This document shows, piece by piece, positions 55,684-64,000 of a stretch of DNA of 64,000 bases. Each line of letters starts with the position of its first letter. Position 1 is the first letter of the stretch. The stretch is from the NCBI RefSeq assembly GCF_963678835.1, contig NZ_OY787469.1, positions 1,116,001 to 1,180,000 on the forward strand. The letters run 5' to 3'. Source of the stretch: an uncultured Desulfuromonas sp. GTDB taxonomy: Bacteria > Desulfobacterota > Desulfuromonadia > Desulfuromonadales > Desulfuromonadaceae. A program made the translations under genes and the position numbers. The notes beneath the pieces are model-generated. The model did no database searches, was not told the DNA's origin, and was given only the letters and a program-made list of their open reading frames with translations.

Positions 55684-57072
55684 TTATGCCGCCTTGTCGT
55701 TGTGTTGAGACCTTTTCGCAACCGGCATGGTTAGCTCAAAACGGGTGCCACTTGAAAAGCGTGAAGGTTTCCAGGCCACCGTGGCACCAATGGTTCTGGC
55801 ACGCTCTTGTATGTTATGCAGACCGCGTCCCAGCATTTCTTGGCCAGGGGTGAAGCCGTTGCCGTTGTCTTCAACCGAGATCATCACCTGATCATTGCAA
55901 AAATCAAAATTTACTTCATAACGGGTGGCTCTGGAATGTTTATACACATTGTGCACAGCTTCGACAACGATGCGGTACAGGTGAAGTTGTTGTGATTTAG
56001 ACAGGGTTAAATCTTCGGCGGCTTCAGAGGCATAGTAGTGAGTTTCCATCTGTTTGCCGTTATTGCTGTTGCGATGGGTTTCGATATGTGATTGCAGGGC
56101 GGCATTCAGGCCGAGCACATCCAATGTTTGTGGATGCAGGTCGTCCATAACCGCGCGCAGATTGTTGATGGCGCTTTGTAATTCTTCCTCCAATCTGTTC
56201 GCGACGTCCGCACAACTGCCGTTTTTCAACTCTTGAATGTCACGCAGAACAGAAGAGAGGTCGGACAGGGTCTGGTCGTGAAGATCGCGGGCAATGCGCC
56301 GCCGTTCCTCTTCGCCGCCTTCGAGCAGTTTTTCCGCGCCAACCACCCGGACCAGTTTGTCGGCCATATTGAACAGAGAGACGGTCAGGTCGTCCAGTTC
56401 ATCACTGATGGTCTCCGGGGCGCTGACTAAATCACGTTCTCCGCGCACCAGACTGCTGGCGCCATTGGAGATACGCTGGATGCGGCGCAGAATGCGCCGG
56501 GAGAAAAACAGCGACAGCAGGATGCCCAAAACGATGGCCGCGCTGAGGACGATCAACGACACCAGCGCGGTGCGGGCGACCAGTTCGTCCATGTATTCAT
56601 TTTTGAGATTATTCAGTTTGCCGCGCTGGCTGCGCGCGGTTTCAATCAGGGTGATCAATTGCGGACGCAGGATCGACAGAGATTCGATAAAGCGTTCCGT
56701 ATCAATGCCGTCGGCCGGATCGAGATCGGCAACAGCCTGATTAAGAACCGTGACGGTTTCTTTGGGAACTTCCAGATAGAGCAGGGTGCGATCAATGGCA
56801 CTGGAAAGATGCTCGTAAAGCTGGTCCATCTCCTCCAGCTTGGGTGCGTTGAGAATAAAATTGCGCCGCAGTGCGGTGGACAGGGCGTGAATCCGTTTGG
56901 CCGCCAAGTCTGCTTCCGCCAGCGAAATAAACACCTTGCCCAAGTTCGCTGCCTGGCGTCGTTCGACAGACAGGTCCCAGTAGGTGTATTGAAGAAAGAC
57001 CAACAGCAGGCTCATAATCAGCAAAACCGCTGCCGGTGCCATCAGTATTTGGTGTTTAAGTTTTATGCGCAT
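55684..57072 (-). CDS. Sensor histidine kinase, NarX/HisKA_3 type
   Basis: This 462-residue membrane kinase has transmembrane segments near residues 10-30 and 170-195 flanking a periplasmic helical sensor, then a HAMP domain (RRIQRISNGASSLVRGERDL), a HisKA_3 dimerisation region with the phospho-acceptor His in RRRIARDLHDQTLSDL, and an ATPase domain (VEDNGNGFTPGQ, LGRGLHNI). Cognate to the downstream response regulator, with which it forms a two-gene unit. The signal is unknown. Confidence 0.9.
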   Translation of the reverse strand: MRIKLKHQILMAPAAVLLIMSLLLVFLQYTYWDLSVERRQAANLGKVFISLAEADLAAKRIHALSTALRRNFILNAPKLEEMDQLYEHLSSAIDRTLLYLEVPKETVTVLNQAVADLDPADGIDTERFIESLSILRPQLITLIETARSQRGKLNNLKNEYMDELVARTALVSLIVLSAAIVLGILLSLFFSRRILRRIQRISNGASSLVRGERDLVSAPETISDELDDLTVSLFNMADKLVRVVGAEKLLEGGEEERRRIARDLHDQTLSDLSSVLRDIQELKNGSCADVANRLEEELQSAINNLRAVMDDLHPQTLDVLGLNAALQSHIETHRNSNNGKQMETHYYASEAAEDLTLSKSQQLHLYRIVVEAVHNVYKHSRATRYEVNFDFCNDQVMISVEDNGNGFTPGQEMLGRGLHNIQERARTIGATVAWKPSRFSSGTRFELTMPVAKRSQHNDKAA

Positions 57073-57272
57073 ATGATTAAAGCTAGCATAGCACCCTGGC
57101 TAAAACACTGTGCAAATGCACAGAAGCATGATCTCCCGCCACCGGAAAACCGCGTGTCGTAACTGCGTGGTGCGGCGACGACACGCGGTGGTGGCAGCTC
57201 GTGCTCTGACAACACGAAATCTTCGAGTATTTATCCCGGTTTTCAGGGGAGGCGACTGTGATGCCCAGCACG

Positions 57273-58652
57273 TTATTTTTCTGTCTTAATTGCGATAAAG
57301 AACAGTCCTTTACCGCGTTGGATTAACAGCCGTTGGATGGTTTTGTTGGCTGATTTTTCCAGAGCCACTTTGAATTCCTGCGGTGTGGCGATCTCCTGAT
57401 TGTTGAATTCAATGATCACATCGCCGGGACGCAGCCCCGATTCCGCAGATGCGCTGTTCGGCTCGACTGCGGTGATGACGACACCTTGCTTGGCCTGAAT
57501 GTTCAGACGACGGCGCAACTCCGGGGAGATCTCCATGACCGTTAGCCCAAGAACGTTGGTGCGGCTGGTCACTTTGACCGGACTGCCATCATCACTCATT
57601 TTGCCGACTTCAACCTCAAATGTTTTTTCTTCGCCGTGGCGAAAAACAGTCACGTCAGCGTTTTCTCCAACCGGGATCTCTGCGACCAACCGGGGCAGGT
57701 CGGTCATTGTGGTAATTTTTTGGTCGTTGAGGCGCAGGATGATGTCACCGCGTTGCAGACCGGCTTTTTCTGCCGGAGAGTTGCTGGCGACGGATGAAAC
57801 CAGTGCCCCTTCTGCCGTGTCGAGACCAAAAGAATCGGCCAGTTCTTCCGAAACATGCTGAATGGTAACGCCTAACCAGCCGCGTGTGACATGACCGGTT
57901 TCCTTGAGTTGAGGCAAGATGTTTTTGGCCGCGTTGATGGGGATGGCGAAGCCGATCCCCTGCCCTCCGGCGACAATGGCGGTATTGATACCGACCACTT
58001 CGCCGCGGGTGTTGAACAGAGGACCACCGGAGTTGCCGGGATTGATTGAGGCGTCGGTTTGAATAAAGTTATCGTAAGGACCGGCGCCGATGACGCGTCC
58101 CTTGGCTGAAACAATGCCGACGGTGACGGTTTGTTCCAGGCCAAACGGGTTGCCGATAGCCATCACCCATTCGCCGATTTCGAGGCGGTCGCTATTGCCG
58201 AGTTTGACGGTCGGCAGTGTCTCGTCACTGTCGATTTTCAACAGAGCCAGGTCCAGTTTCTGGTCAATGCCTTTGACCGTTGCCGGGTAGGTTTTACCGC
58301 CGGCCAGCTGAACCGTAATCTCGTCGGCATCGTCGACCACATGGTCGTTGGTGAGGATATAACCGTCAGAAGAGATGATGAATCCGGAACCGAGCGATTT
58401 TTGTTTGTGCTGTGGCATTTCGCGGCCCTGGAAGAAGTTTTCAAAAAATTCTTCAAAAAAATCGCGATGGCGCGAATCGAACTGGTTGAGCATGGAACTG
58501 TGGGCATCAGCGGTTTTTGAAGAACTGATATTGACAACCGCCGGTTTAAGTTCCTTGGTCAGTTTGACAAAGTCAGGTGTGTTTCCCCAACACAGCAGGG
58601 GAACGAGGAGCATGCTTGTCAAAGTTATAAAGGCGCAGGTTAAACGCTTCAT
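57273..58652 (-). CDS. htrA: Periplasmic serine protease of the HtrA/Deg family
   Basis: The 459-residue secreted protease acts in envelope quality control. A signal peptide (about residues 1-23, ending CWGN) precedes a trypsin-like domain with His in ILTNDHVVDDA, Asp in LDLALLKID and Ser in NPGNSGGPLF. Two PDZ domains follow (WLGVTIQHV onward; VVITAVEPNSASAESGLRPG). ATG 58652 has GGAGGT upstream; the frame upstream is not protein-like. It lies downstream of a two-component pair on the same strand, which fits stress-regulated expression. Confidence 0.94.
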   Translation of the reverse strand: MKRLTCAFITLTSMLLVPLLCWGNTPDFVKLTKELKPAVVNISSSKTADAHSSMLNQFDSRHRDFFEEFFENFFQGREMPQHKQKSLGSGFIISSDGYILTNDHVVDDADEITVQLAGGKTYPATVKGIDQKLDLALLKIDSDETLPTVKLGNSDRLEIGEWVMAIGNPFGLEQTVTVGIVSAKGRVIGAGPYDNFIQTDASINPGNSGGPLFNTRGEVVGINTAIVAGGQGIGFAIPINAAKNILPQLKETGHVTRGWLGVTIQHVSEELADSFGLDTAEGALVSSVASNSPAEKAGLQRGDIILRLNDQKITTMTDLPRLVAEIPVGENADVTVFRHGEEKTFEVEVGKMSDDGSPVKVTSRTNVLGLTVMEISPELRRRLNIQAKQGVVITAVEPNSASAESGLRPGDVIIEFNNQEIATPQEFKVALEKSANKTIQRLLIQRGKGLFFIAIKTEK

Positions 58653-58855
58653 GTGGGTACCTCCATACAGTCTGACGTGAAACGGAATCAATGGTGTCAC
58701 CGATTGACAACGTAAATTCGGCTGGATCAAAAAATGCGGCTTTTTTCAAATGACTATGGTGCATTCTAAGGGCAGTAGAGATCAAGATGAAAGGCGTGTT
58801 TCATGGTTTTTTCAAGAACAATTTATGAGAAGTGCGACTGTGCTTTTGCACAGGG

Positions 58856-59923
58856 TCAGTTTTTGTCCTTCGACTCTTCACCAAGTGTTGGTCCGGCAAG
58901 GGGCAGGCACACTTCAAAACGGCTGCCCTCGTTGACGGTTGAAGTGACACGGATGGTCCCGTCATGGGCTTCGGTGATCCATTTAACGATGGCCAGCCCC
59001 AATCCCGTGCCGCCATGGGCGCGGTTACGCGCTTCATCGGTGCGGTAAAAGCGCTCAAAGATATGCGGCAGATGTTCCGGCGCAATACCGATGCCACTGT
59101 CGATCACCGCAACGGTTACGGTATCGTCATGACGGGAGATATCAATATCCACCCGACCTCCTTCAGTGGTGTAGCGGATGGCGTTGCTTAGCAAATTGAG
59201 AAACAGCTGGCGCAGTCGTAGATCATCGCCGCGAATGGAGACTTCCGAGTCGGCACCATGGTGCAGTGAGACTGTAATGTCCTTGCCTTCGGCCAGGGTT
59301 CTGCCCTGAATGTAAAGTTCCTGAACCAGATCGCTGAGACTGAGTTGGCCGATGGAGAGAGGCAGTTCGCCCGACTCGCTTTTGGCCAAAGTGAGCAGAT
59401 CCTCAAGAATGCGGCCCATCCGGTCGATCTCTTCCATGTTGGATTGCAGCGCAGCGCGAAATTCTTCCGGTGTTTTGGCCCAGTGCAGAGTGACTTCCGT
59501 TTCGCCTCGCAAAATGGTCAACGGTGTACGCAACTCATGGGAGGCATCCCCGGAAAACTGGCGCACCCGTTGTACGGCACTCTCCAATCGTTCAAGCATG
59601 GCGTTATATTCGTCACGTAGAATGGCCAGTTCAACACAGCTGGTAGAAAAGTCAGCCCGCGTCGACAGGTGGTCGATCGACATGTCTTGGAAGTTTTCGA
59701 CCAGTTGCATCAGGGTGCGGCGGTGGATGTTAAGGGCGAGGCGGAAGCCCAGAGTGAATAGAGCGATTATCGGGATAAAGCAAACGACAATAGTCAGCAG
59801 GCGCACGTTTGCCGACCAGTCAGTGGCACGAACCAGACAGGTAACGCCAGCACTGACGGCCATAGCCACCGCCAGTGCCAGCGCGACAATCAGAGTAAGA
59901 CGACTTTTTGCCGTACTCAGCAA
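58856..59923 (-). CDS. Sensor histidine kinase, HisKA type
   Basis: The 355-residue kinase has two transmembrane segments (about residues 9-29 and 41-63) with almost no periplasmic loop between them, then a HAMP-like linker, the H-box in SGDASHELRTPLTILRGE, the N-box NLLSNAIRYT, and G-boxes DSGIGIAPEHLPHIF and GGTGLGLAIVK. The short loop suggests sensing inside the membrane. It starts at TTG 59923 with AAGGAGGA upstream and directly follows its response regulator. Confidence 0.92.
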   Translation of the reverse strand: MLSTAKSRLTLIVALALAVAMAVSAGVTCLVRATDWSANVRLLTIVVCFIPIIALFTLGFRLALNIHRRTLMQLVENFQDMSIDHLSTRADFSTSCVELAILRDEYNAMLERLESAVQRVRQFSGDASHELRTPLTILRGETEVTLHWAKTPEEFRAALQSNMEEIDRMGRILEDLLTLAKSESGELPLSIGQLSLSDLVQELYIQGRTLAEGKDITVSLHHGADSEVSIRGDDLRLRQLFLNLLSNAIRYTTEGGRVDIDISRHDDTVTVAVIDSGIGIAPEHLPHIFERFYRTDEARNRAHGGTGLGLAIVKWITEAHDGTIRVTSTVNEGSRFEVCLPLAGPTLGEESKDKN

Positions 59924-60595
59924 TTAGTCCTCCTTGAGAACGTAACCGACACCACGAATGGTGTGAATCAGTTTTTTGCTGTAATCCTTGTCGATTTTTT
60001 TACGCAGATAGTTGACATAGACATCGATGATGTTGGTGAACGAGTCGAAGGTGTAATCCCAGACATGTTCGGCAATCATCGTTCGCGTCAATACTTGGTT
60101 GGGGTTGCGCATAAAATATTCGAGCAGGCCGTATTCCTTGGCCGTCAGATCGATCTCTTTGTCAGCACGCCATACCTTGTGGGTGACCGGGTCGAGGCGC
60201 AGATCGGCAAAATAAATCTCTGCACCGCGGTCTTTGGCACCACGACGGACCAGCGCTTTAACGCGGGCCAGCAACTCGGCAAAAGCAAACGGCTTGGTCA
60301 GGTAATCGTCGCTGCCGCTGTCAAGTCCGGCGACAATATCTTCGACACTGTCTTTGGCGGTCAGGCACAGTACCGGTGTGGTCACTTCTTTGCTGCGCAG
60401 TTCCTTGATGACCGTCAGGCCGTCTTTTTTCGGCAGCATAATGTCCATCAGGATCAGGTCATAATGGTTGCTTTCCGCCATATAAAGACCTTCTTCGCCG
60501 TTTGCAGCGATATCGACTGTAAAGTTTTCCTCTTCGAGGCCACGCTTGATAAAGCTGGCGACTTTTTTCTCATCTTCAACAACGAGAATTTTCAT
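59924..60595 (-). CDS. OmpR-family response regulator
   Basis: The 223-residue protein has a receiver domain (VVEDEKKVASFIKRGLEEEN; phospho-Asp in ILMDIMLPKKDG; Lys in YLTKPFAFAELLARV) and a C-terminal winged helix (EYGLLEYFMRNPNQVLTRTM, and IDVYVNYLRKKID). It forms a pair with the kinase that follows with no gap; the downstream htrA is a plausible target. AAAGGAG precedes the ATG. Confidence 0.95.
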   Translation of the reverse strand: MKILVVEDEKKVASFIKRGLEEENFTVDIAANGEEGLYMAESNHYDLILMDIMLPKKDGLTVIKELRSKEVTTPVLCLTAKDSVEDIVAGLDSGSDDYLTKPFAFAELLARVKALVRRGAKDRGAEIYFADLRLDPVTHKVWRADKEIDLTAKEYGLLEYFMRNPNQVLTRTMIAEHVWDYTFDSFTNIIDVYVNYLRKKIDKDYSKKLIHTIRGVGYVLKED

Positions 60596-60665
60596 GGTTA
60601 ATCTCCTTTATTTTTACTGTGGTGCAGCAATAACTGCTTCGTTCAAATCAGCCTGAAGCTGAAGG

Positions 60666-61472
60666 TTATTTGAGTTTTAGTTTGACCAGAACCTCGTTGG
60701 CGGTTTCCTCAACGGCTTTGCCGGTGACATTGACCGTGGCCCACTTCTGACGGCGGAAAAAGTTCCGTGCCTGTTTTAGTTCCAGTTCAATCTGTTCAAA
60801 ATCGGCGTAGGCTGTTTTGGGATCCTGGCCGAGGTTGCGTAACCGTGATGCGCGCAGTTCCACCAAGCGTTCAGGATTGATCAATAGGCCAACCACCCGT
60901 TTGTGGTCCATTTTTAACAGTTCTTTTGGCGGATCAATTCCATGCACCAGCGGAATGTTGGCCACCTTCCAGCCGCGGTGCGCCAGGTAGATGGACAGTG
61001 GGGTTTTGCTGGTGCGGGACACGCCAACCAGAACGATGTCCGCATTGTTGAGAAAGCGAACTTCCTGGCCGTCGTCGTTGCGGACGGTGAATTCGACCGC
61101 TTCAATCCGTCTAAAATATTCTTCATCCACGCTGTGTAGCAAGCCCGGTGTCTCATTCGGCGTCGCGCCGAAAAATTCCGAGCATTTCATCAGTAACGGC
61201 GTCATGATGTCCAGACTCGTCAAGCCAAGGGCTTCACACTCATCATGAACCAGGCGCGATAACTCACAATTGACCATGGTGTAAATCACCATGGCGCGGC
61301 GTTCTGCAGCCGCATCCAGAGCTTCGTAAACCTGATTTTTCGTGCGAACGTTGCTGATTCTGTTAATCTGTACTGACTGCCCTTTGAACTGGGTTAATGC
61401 CGCCGTAACAATATTCTCAGCTGTTTCACCGGTGGCGTCAGAAAGCAGAAAGACTGTCAGGTTGTGTGTCAT
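60666..61472 (-). CDS. ppsR: PEP synthase / PPDK regulatory protein (kinase-phosphorylase)
   Basis: The 268-residue DUF299 protein switches PEP synthase or pyruvate phosphate dikinase by ADP-dependent phosphorylation and reversal. Signatures are [15 protein letters not shown] at the start, [20 protein letters not shown] with the P-loop-like motif, [11 protein letters not shown] and [10 protein letters not shown]. The length is normal. The target enzyme is not in the window, so PpsR versus PDRP cannot be decided. Confidence 0.93.
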   Translation of the reverse strand: MTHNLTVFLLSDATGETAENIVTAALTQFKGQSVQINRISNVRTKNQVYEALDAAAERRAMVIYTMVNCELSRLVHDECEALGLTSLDIMTPLLMKCSEFFGATPNETPGLLHSVDEEYFRRIEAVEFTVRNDDGQEVRFLNNADIVLVGVSRTSKTPLSIYLAHRGWKVANIPLVHGIDPPKELLKMDHKRVVGLLINPERLVELRASRLRNLGQDPKTAYADFEQIELELKQARNFFRRQKWATVNVTGKAVEETANEVLVKLKLK

Positions 61473-61692
61473 AAGCGATTCATTAGACCTCTGTTATGGT
61501 TTATATCAGGTCTTACTTGTTCCGCAAGTACAATCTGTGCGTCTCTCATAAAAAAACATTTTTAAATGATGGTATTCTTATGCTTTATCTGGTATGAGCT
61601 TCATTAGCTGAGGGTAAAATTTAAACGTACCGGTTGGGGGTCTGTCAAGGTTTTTTATTGCCTTTAACAGGCAGCTTTGCTACATAAGCGAA

Positions 61693-62616
61693 ATGACTGA
61701 TAAATGGATGGAAATCAAGGTCTGTGTTCCTGTGCCCTGTGCCGATGTGTTGTGTCATGAGCTTTATGAGCTTGGCAGCGTCGGTGTTGTGGTTGAGGAA
61801 AGACAGTTGGATACGTTTGTCCCGCCGGACCCGGATGAGACAGACAGTGACATATTTACAATTAAAGCCTATTTTGACGCAGATCTGCCGGCAGCGCAGT
61901 GCGTTGCTTCGGTTGAGGACTGTTTGAAGCGTCTGGCTGAATTTTTTCCTGGTCTGGATGCGGTGGATGTCAGTGTCGCGGATGTCGGTCAGCAGGACTG
62001 GGCGGAAGGGTGGAAGCAGCACTTTCAGGCGACGCGAATCGGGACGCGATTAGTGATCAAACCCAGCTGGGAAGCGTTTTCCGGCCAAGATGATGATGTG
62101 GTGGTTACGCTTGATCCAGGCATGGCATTTGGAACCGGCACCCACGGCACGACCCGCTTGTGCCTGGAGACGCTGGCTGCGTTGTTCGATGACGGTGAGC
62201 CGATTCATGATGTTCTTGATGTGGGTACCGGTTCCGGTATCCTGGCCATTGCTGCCGCTGCCCTCGGCGCCGAACAAGTTGTTGCCTGCGATATTGACCC
62301 CATCGCCTGTGAAACAGCGCGCGAAAACTGTGTCCTGAATGAGACAACGGATCGTGTTGAGGTCACGGATACGTTGCTCGAAGAGTTAACGGGAATGTAT
62401 GACGTGGTGCTGGCCAATATTCTCGCGGAAGAAAATATTCGCCTGGCTCAGGCTCTGATTGATCGTGTTCGTCCTGGCGGCGTGTTAATTCTGTCCGGTA
62501 TTCTTGACGAGAAGGTGCCGTTGGTGACCACAGCCTTTTCAACTTTGGGGTTGAATGCCCCTGACCTGTTCTATGATGAGGAATGGGCGTGTATCCAGTA
62601 TCGACTCGGTGGCTGA
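61693..62616 (+). CDS. prmA: Ribosomal protein L11 methyltransferase
   Basis: The 307-residue protein methylates L11. An N-terminal substrate-recognition domain (about residues 1-95) precedes the SAM domain: DPGMAFGTGTHGTTRLCLE, VLDVGTGSGILAIAAAALG, CDIDPIACE and the catalytic loop VLANILAEENIR. The Shine-Dalgarno site before ATG 61693 is weak. The stop overlaps the rsmE start as TGATG, so the two are coupled. Confidence 0.95.
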   Translation: MTDKWMEIKVCVPVPCADVLCHELYELGSVGVVVEERQLDTFVPPDPDETDSDIFTIKAYFDADLPAAQCVASVEDCLKRLAEFFPGLDAVDVSVADVGQQDWAEGWKQHFQATRIGTRLVIKPSWEAFSGQDDDVVVTLDPGMAFGTGTHGTTRLCLETLAALFDDGEPIHDVLDVGTGSGILAIAAAALGAEQVVACDIDPIACETARENCVLNETTDRVEVTDTLLEELTGMYDVVLANILAEENIRLAQALIDRVRPGGVLILSGILDEKVPLVTTAFSTLGLNAPDLFYDEEWACIQYRLGG

Positions 62617-63374
62617 TGCGGCGCTTTTTTACTCCTCAGATAACATTTACCCACACCAGTGCAGACCTCCCGCGCGATGTCGCTCATCACATTAGCACCG
62701 TGTTGCGATTGCGTACGGATGACCGGATTGTTTTGTGTGATGGCCGTGGTGGCTGTACCGAGTGCCGAATCGACGAAATTTCACCAAAACGTTGTCGTGT
62801 GACGCGGCTTCGTCACTGGCTGGAACAGGAAACGGCTCTGCCGGTGACTCTGATTCAGGGGCTGCCGCACAGTGACAAGTTGGATCTGATTCTGCAGAAA
62901 ACCACAGAACTTGGCGTCCAGCAGGTGGTGCCGGTGCGCTGTCGGCGCTGTCAATACCCCATTGCTCCGGCCAAAGCCGCCCGCAAACTCGAACGGTGGC
63001 AGAAAATTGTTACCGAGGCCGCCCGCCAGTCGGAACGTTCCTGGTTGCCCGAAGTTACGGCTCTGTGCTGTTTTGACGAAGCGTTACGGCTCTGCGATGC
63101 CGATGTGAAACTGGTGTTGTGGGAGCAGGCGGACCAGCCGCTGCAACACGTGCTGCCGGAAATCTCTCCCGACCGAGTTGCTGTGGTGGTGGGGCCGGAA
63201 GGGGGGCTGACGGAAGAGGAGGTTGCTCTGGCGGTTGAGCACGGCTTTGTGGCTGTAGGTCTTGGACCGCGTATTTTGAGGACGGAAACCGCCGGGATGG
63301 CATTGATGGCCATCTTGCAATATCAGTATGGTGATCTGAACCGTATCCCGCGCCAACAACTTGTTTCGGAATGA
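62616..63374 (+). CDS. rsmE: 16S rRNA (uracil-1498-N3)-methyltransferase
   Basis: The 252-residue SPOUT enzyme methylates U1498. It begins MRRFFTPQITFTHTSADLPR with a PUA-like domain, includes HHISTVLRLRTDDRIVLCDG, and has the SPOUT knot with VVVGPEGGLTEEEV and GLGPRILRTETAGMALMAIL. ATG 62616 overlaps the prmA stop; an upstream in-frame start would lie inside prmA. Confidence 0.95.
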   Translation: MRRFFTPQITFTHTSADLPRDVAHHISTVLRLRTDDRIVLCDGRGGCTECRIDEISPKRCRVTRLRHWLEQETALPVTLIQGLPHSDKLDLILQKTTELGVQQVVPVRCRRCQYPIAPAKAARKLERWQKIVTEAARQSERSWLPEVTALCCFDEALRLCDADVKLVLWEQADQPLQHVLPEISPDRVAVVVGPEGGLTEEEVALAVEHGFVAVGLGPRILRTETAGMALMAILQYQYGDLNRIPRQQLVSE

Positions 63375-63379
63375 GATAG

Positions 63380-64000
63380 ATGCGTTGTCCCCAGTGTGGT
63401 TATTGCAGCTTCGACGAATTGAGCGCCTGTAAAAAGTGTGGCCAGCCATTGCTGGCCCGCCATGCTGCGGGAAAGTCTGACGTGCCTGGCGAGGGGCTGC
63501 TGTTCAGCCCCGAAGAGTTGAAAAAGCGCGCGGAAATTTTTTCCACGCCGGTGAAGGCTCTGTCCGGAATGTCGCCGTTACGTGCCGTTGAAAAACAACG
63601 CAAAGGTGCATCGAACAATGCGTCGTGTGCTGAACAGATGGCGCTGCCCTCTTTTTTGCTTGATGATCCCCATGAAACAACGAATAACTGGGAAGGGTGG
63701 TGCGCGGCTGAGCCGCAAGAGCGACCCGTCCAGCTGATGTGGCGTCGAGTCCTGGCAACACTGGTCGATCTGCTCGCCCTGGTCGGATTGCTGGCCCTGT
63801 TTGCTGTGGTGGCCTGGCATCTACAAGGCTGGACTCAGGGGCAATGGCTTGAACACGTGCGCCAGGATGCACTGTTGCGACTGGCCTGTTATCTGTTGAT
63901 CGTTTTGATGGCGTTTCTTTATTTTTTTCTCGGTCATTACCTTACGGGGCAAACGTTGGGGAAAGTCCTCTTTGCCGTGCGGGTGGTCAGCGACAATGGG
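63380..64000 (+). CDS. Zinc-ribbon and RDD-domain membrane protein, N-terminal part
   Basis: The frame is open to the window edge (207 codons). It begins MRCPQCGYCSFDELSACKKCG, a zinc-ribbon with four Cys in CxxC pairs (residues 3-6 and 17-20). A polar linker of about 110 residues follows, then an RDD domain: VLATLVDLLALVGLLALF as a first membrane helix, a second helix near residue 175, and GQTLGKVLFAVRVV. The function of RDD proteins is mostly unknown. It starts 5 bases after rsmE. The C terminus is outside the window. Confidence 0.75.
   Translation, partial: MRCPQCGYCSFDELSACKKCGQPLLARHAAGKSDVPGEGLLFSPEELKKRAEIFSTPVKALSGMSPLRAVEKQRKGASNNASCAEQMALPSFLLDDPHETTNNWEGWCAAEPQERPVQLMWRRVLATLVDLLALVGLLALFAVVAWHLQGWTQGQWLEHVRQDALLRLACYLLIVLMAFLYFFLGHYLTGQTLGKVLFAVRVVSDNG

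Overview
The window is a stretch of bacterial chromosome of moderate G+C content. The gene content points to the Desulfuromonadales, close to Desulfuromonas or Pelobacter. The evidence is a complete SfrAB-type NADPH dehydrogenase pair (the Geobacter soluble Fe(III) reductase family), a decaheme MtrA/DmsE-like cytochrome next to an MtrB/PioB-like outer-membrane barrel, FeoAB, a HisZ-type ATP-PRT regulatory subunit, a fused homocysteine methyltransferase/MTHFR and several c-di-GMP proteins. Genus and species are inference. Most of the window is ordinary housekeeping sequence; the accessory features lie in the spaces between genes.

Layout. 1-6163 (+): end of def, then fmt, htpX, rsmB, rpe and the methionine-synthesis fusion. 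6414-10953 (+): sfrB-sfrA, closed by a strong terminator. 11-12.5 kb: two kinds of small dispersed repeat around a CoA-binding protein gene and rnhA. 12.7-16.7 kb: a diguanylate cyclase converging on a PAS-GGDEF-EAL protein. 17.0-17.9 kb: a decayed ISL3-type insertion sequence fused to the last strands of an outer-membrane barrel gene. 18.2-22.7 kb (-): serA-like gene, hisZ, purA, tRNA-Lys and tRNA-Glu. 22.9-26.1 kb (-): cold-shock protein, a 2[4Fe-4S] ferredoxin, feoA-feoB. 26.3-27 kb (+): alpha/beta hydrolase. 27.2-30.7 kb (-): outer-membrane barrel (with an in-frame TGA) and decaheme lipoprotein cytochrome, divergent from a LysR regulator and a HhH-GPD glycosylase. 33-36.6 kb (+): ileS, lspA, an entericidin-like lipoprotein and tRNA-Pro. 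36.6-38.0 kb: a 1.37-kb insert bounded by a 54-bp exact repeat of the tRNA-Pro 3' end and carrying one lipoprotein gene. 38-42.5 kb: SulP transporter, a DUF4124-like protein, then glnK-amtB behind a leader with a terminator hairpin. 42.7-46.6 kb (+): a degenerate GGDEF-EAL protein, a probable structured RNA, an rpsU gene interrupted by TGA, and a lysine 2,3-aminomutase family gene. 46.7-54.7 kb: CPA2 antiporter, plsY, mltG, a second SulP and a DASS transporter. 54.9-60.6 kb (-): two two-component systems flanking an HtrA protease. 60.7-64 kb: ppsR, then prmA, rsmE and the start of a zinc-ribbon/RDD membrane protein.

How the parts fit. The metabolic theme is respiration and redox balance: SfrAB for NADPH oxidation, ferredoxin, Fe(II) uptake by FeoAB, and a porin-cytochrome conduit that could carry electrons across the outer membrane. 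Nitrogen control (GlnK-AmtB), anion transport (two SulP, one DASS) and envelope maintenance (HtpX, HtrA, LspA, MltG, two kinases) make up most of the rest. The observations most worth checking are the in-frame TGA codons in the MtrB-like gene and in rpsU, the tRNA-Pro mini-island, the dispersed inverted-repeat elements, the Arg-to-Leu change in the SerA active site, and the two possible RNA regulators at 40.6 and 44.8 kb. No CRISPR array, prophage or classical defence locus was seen.
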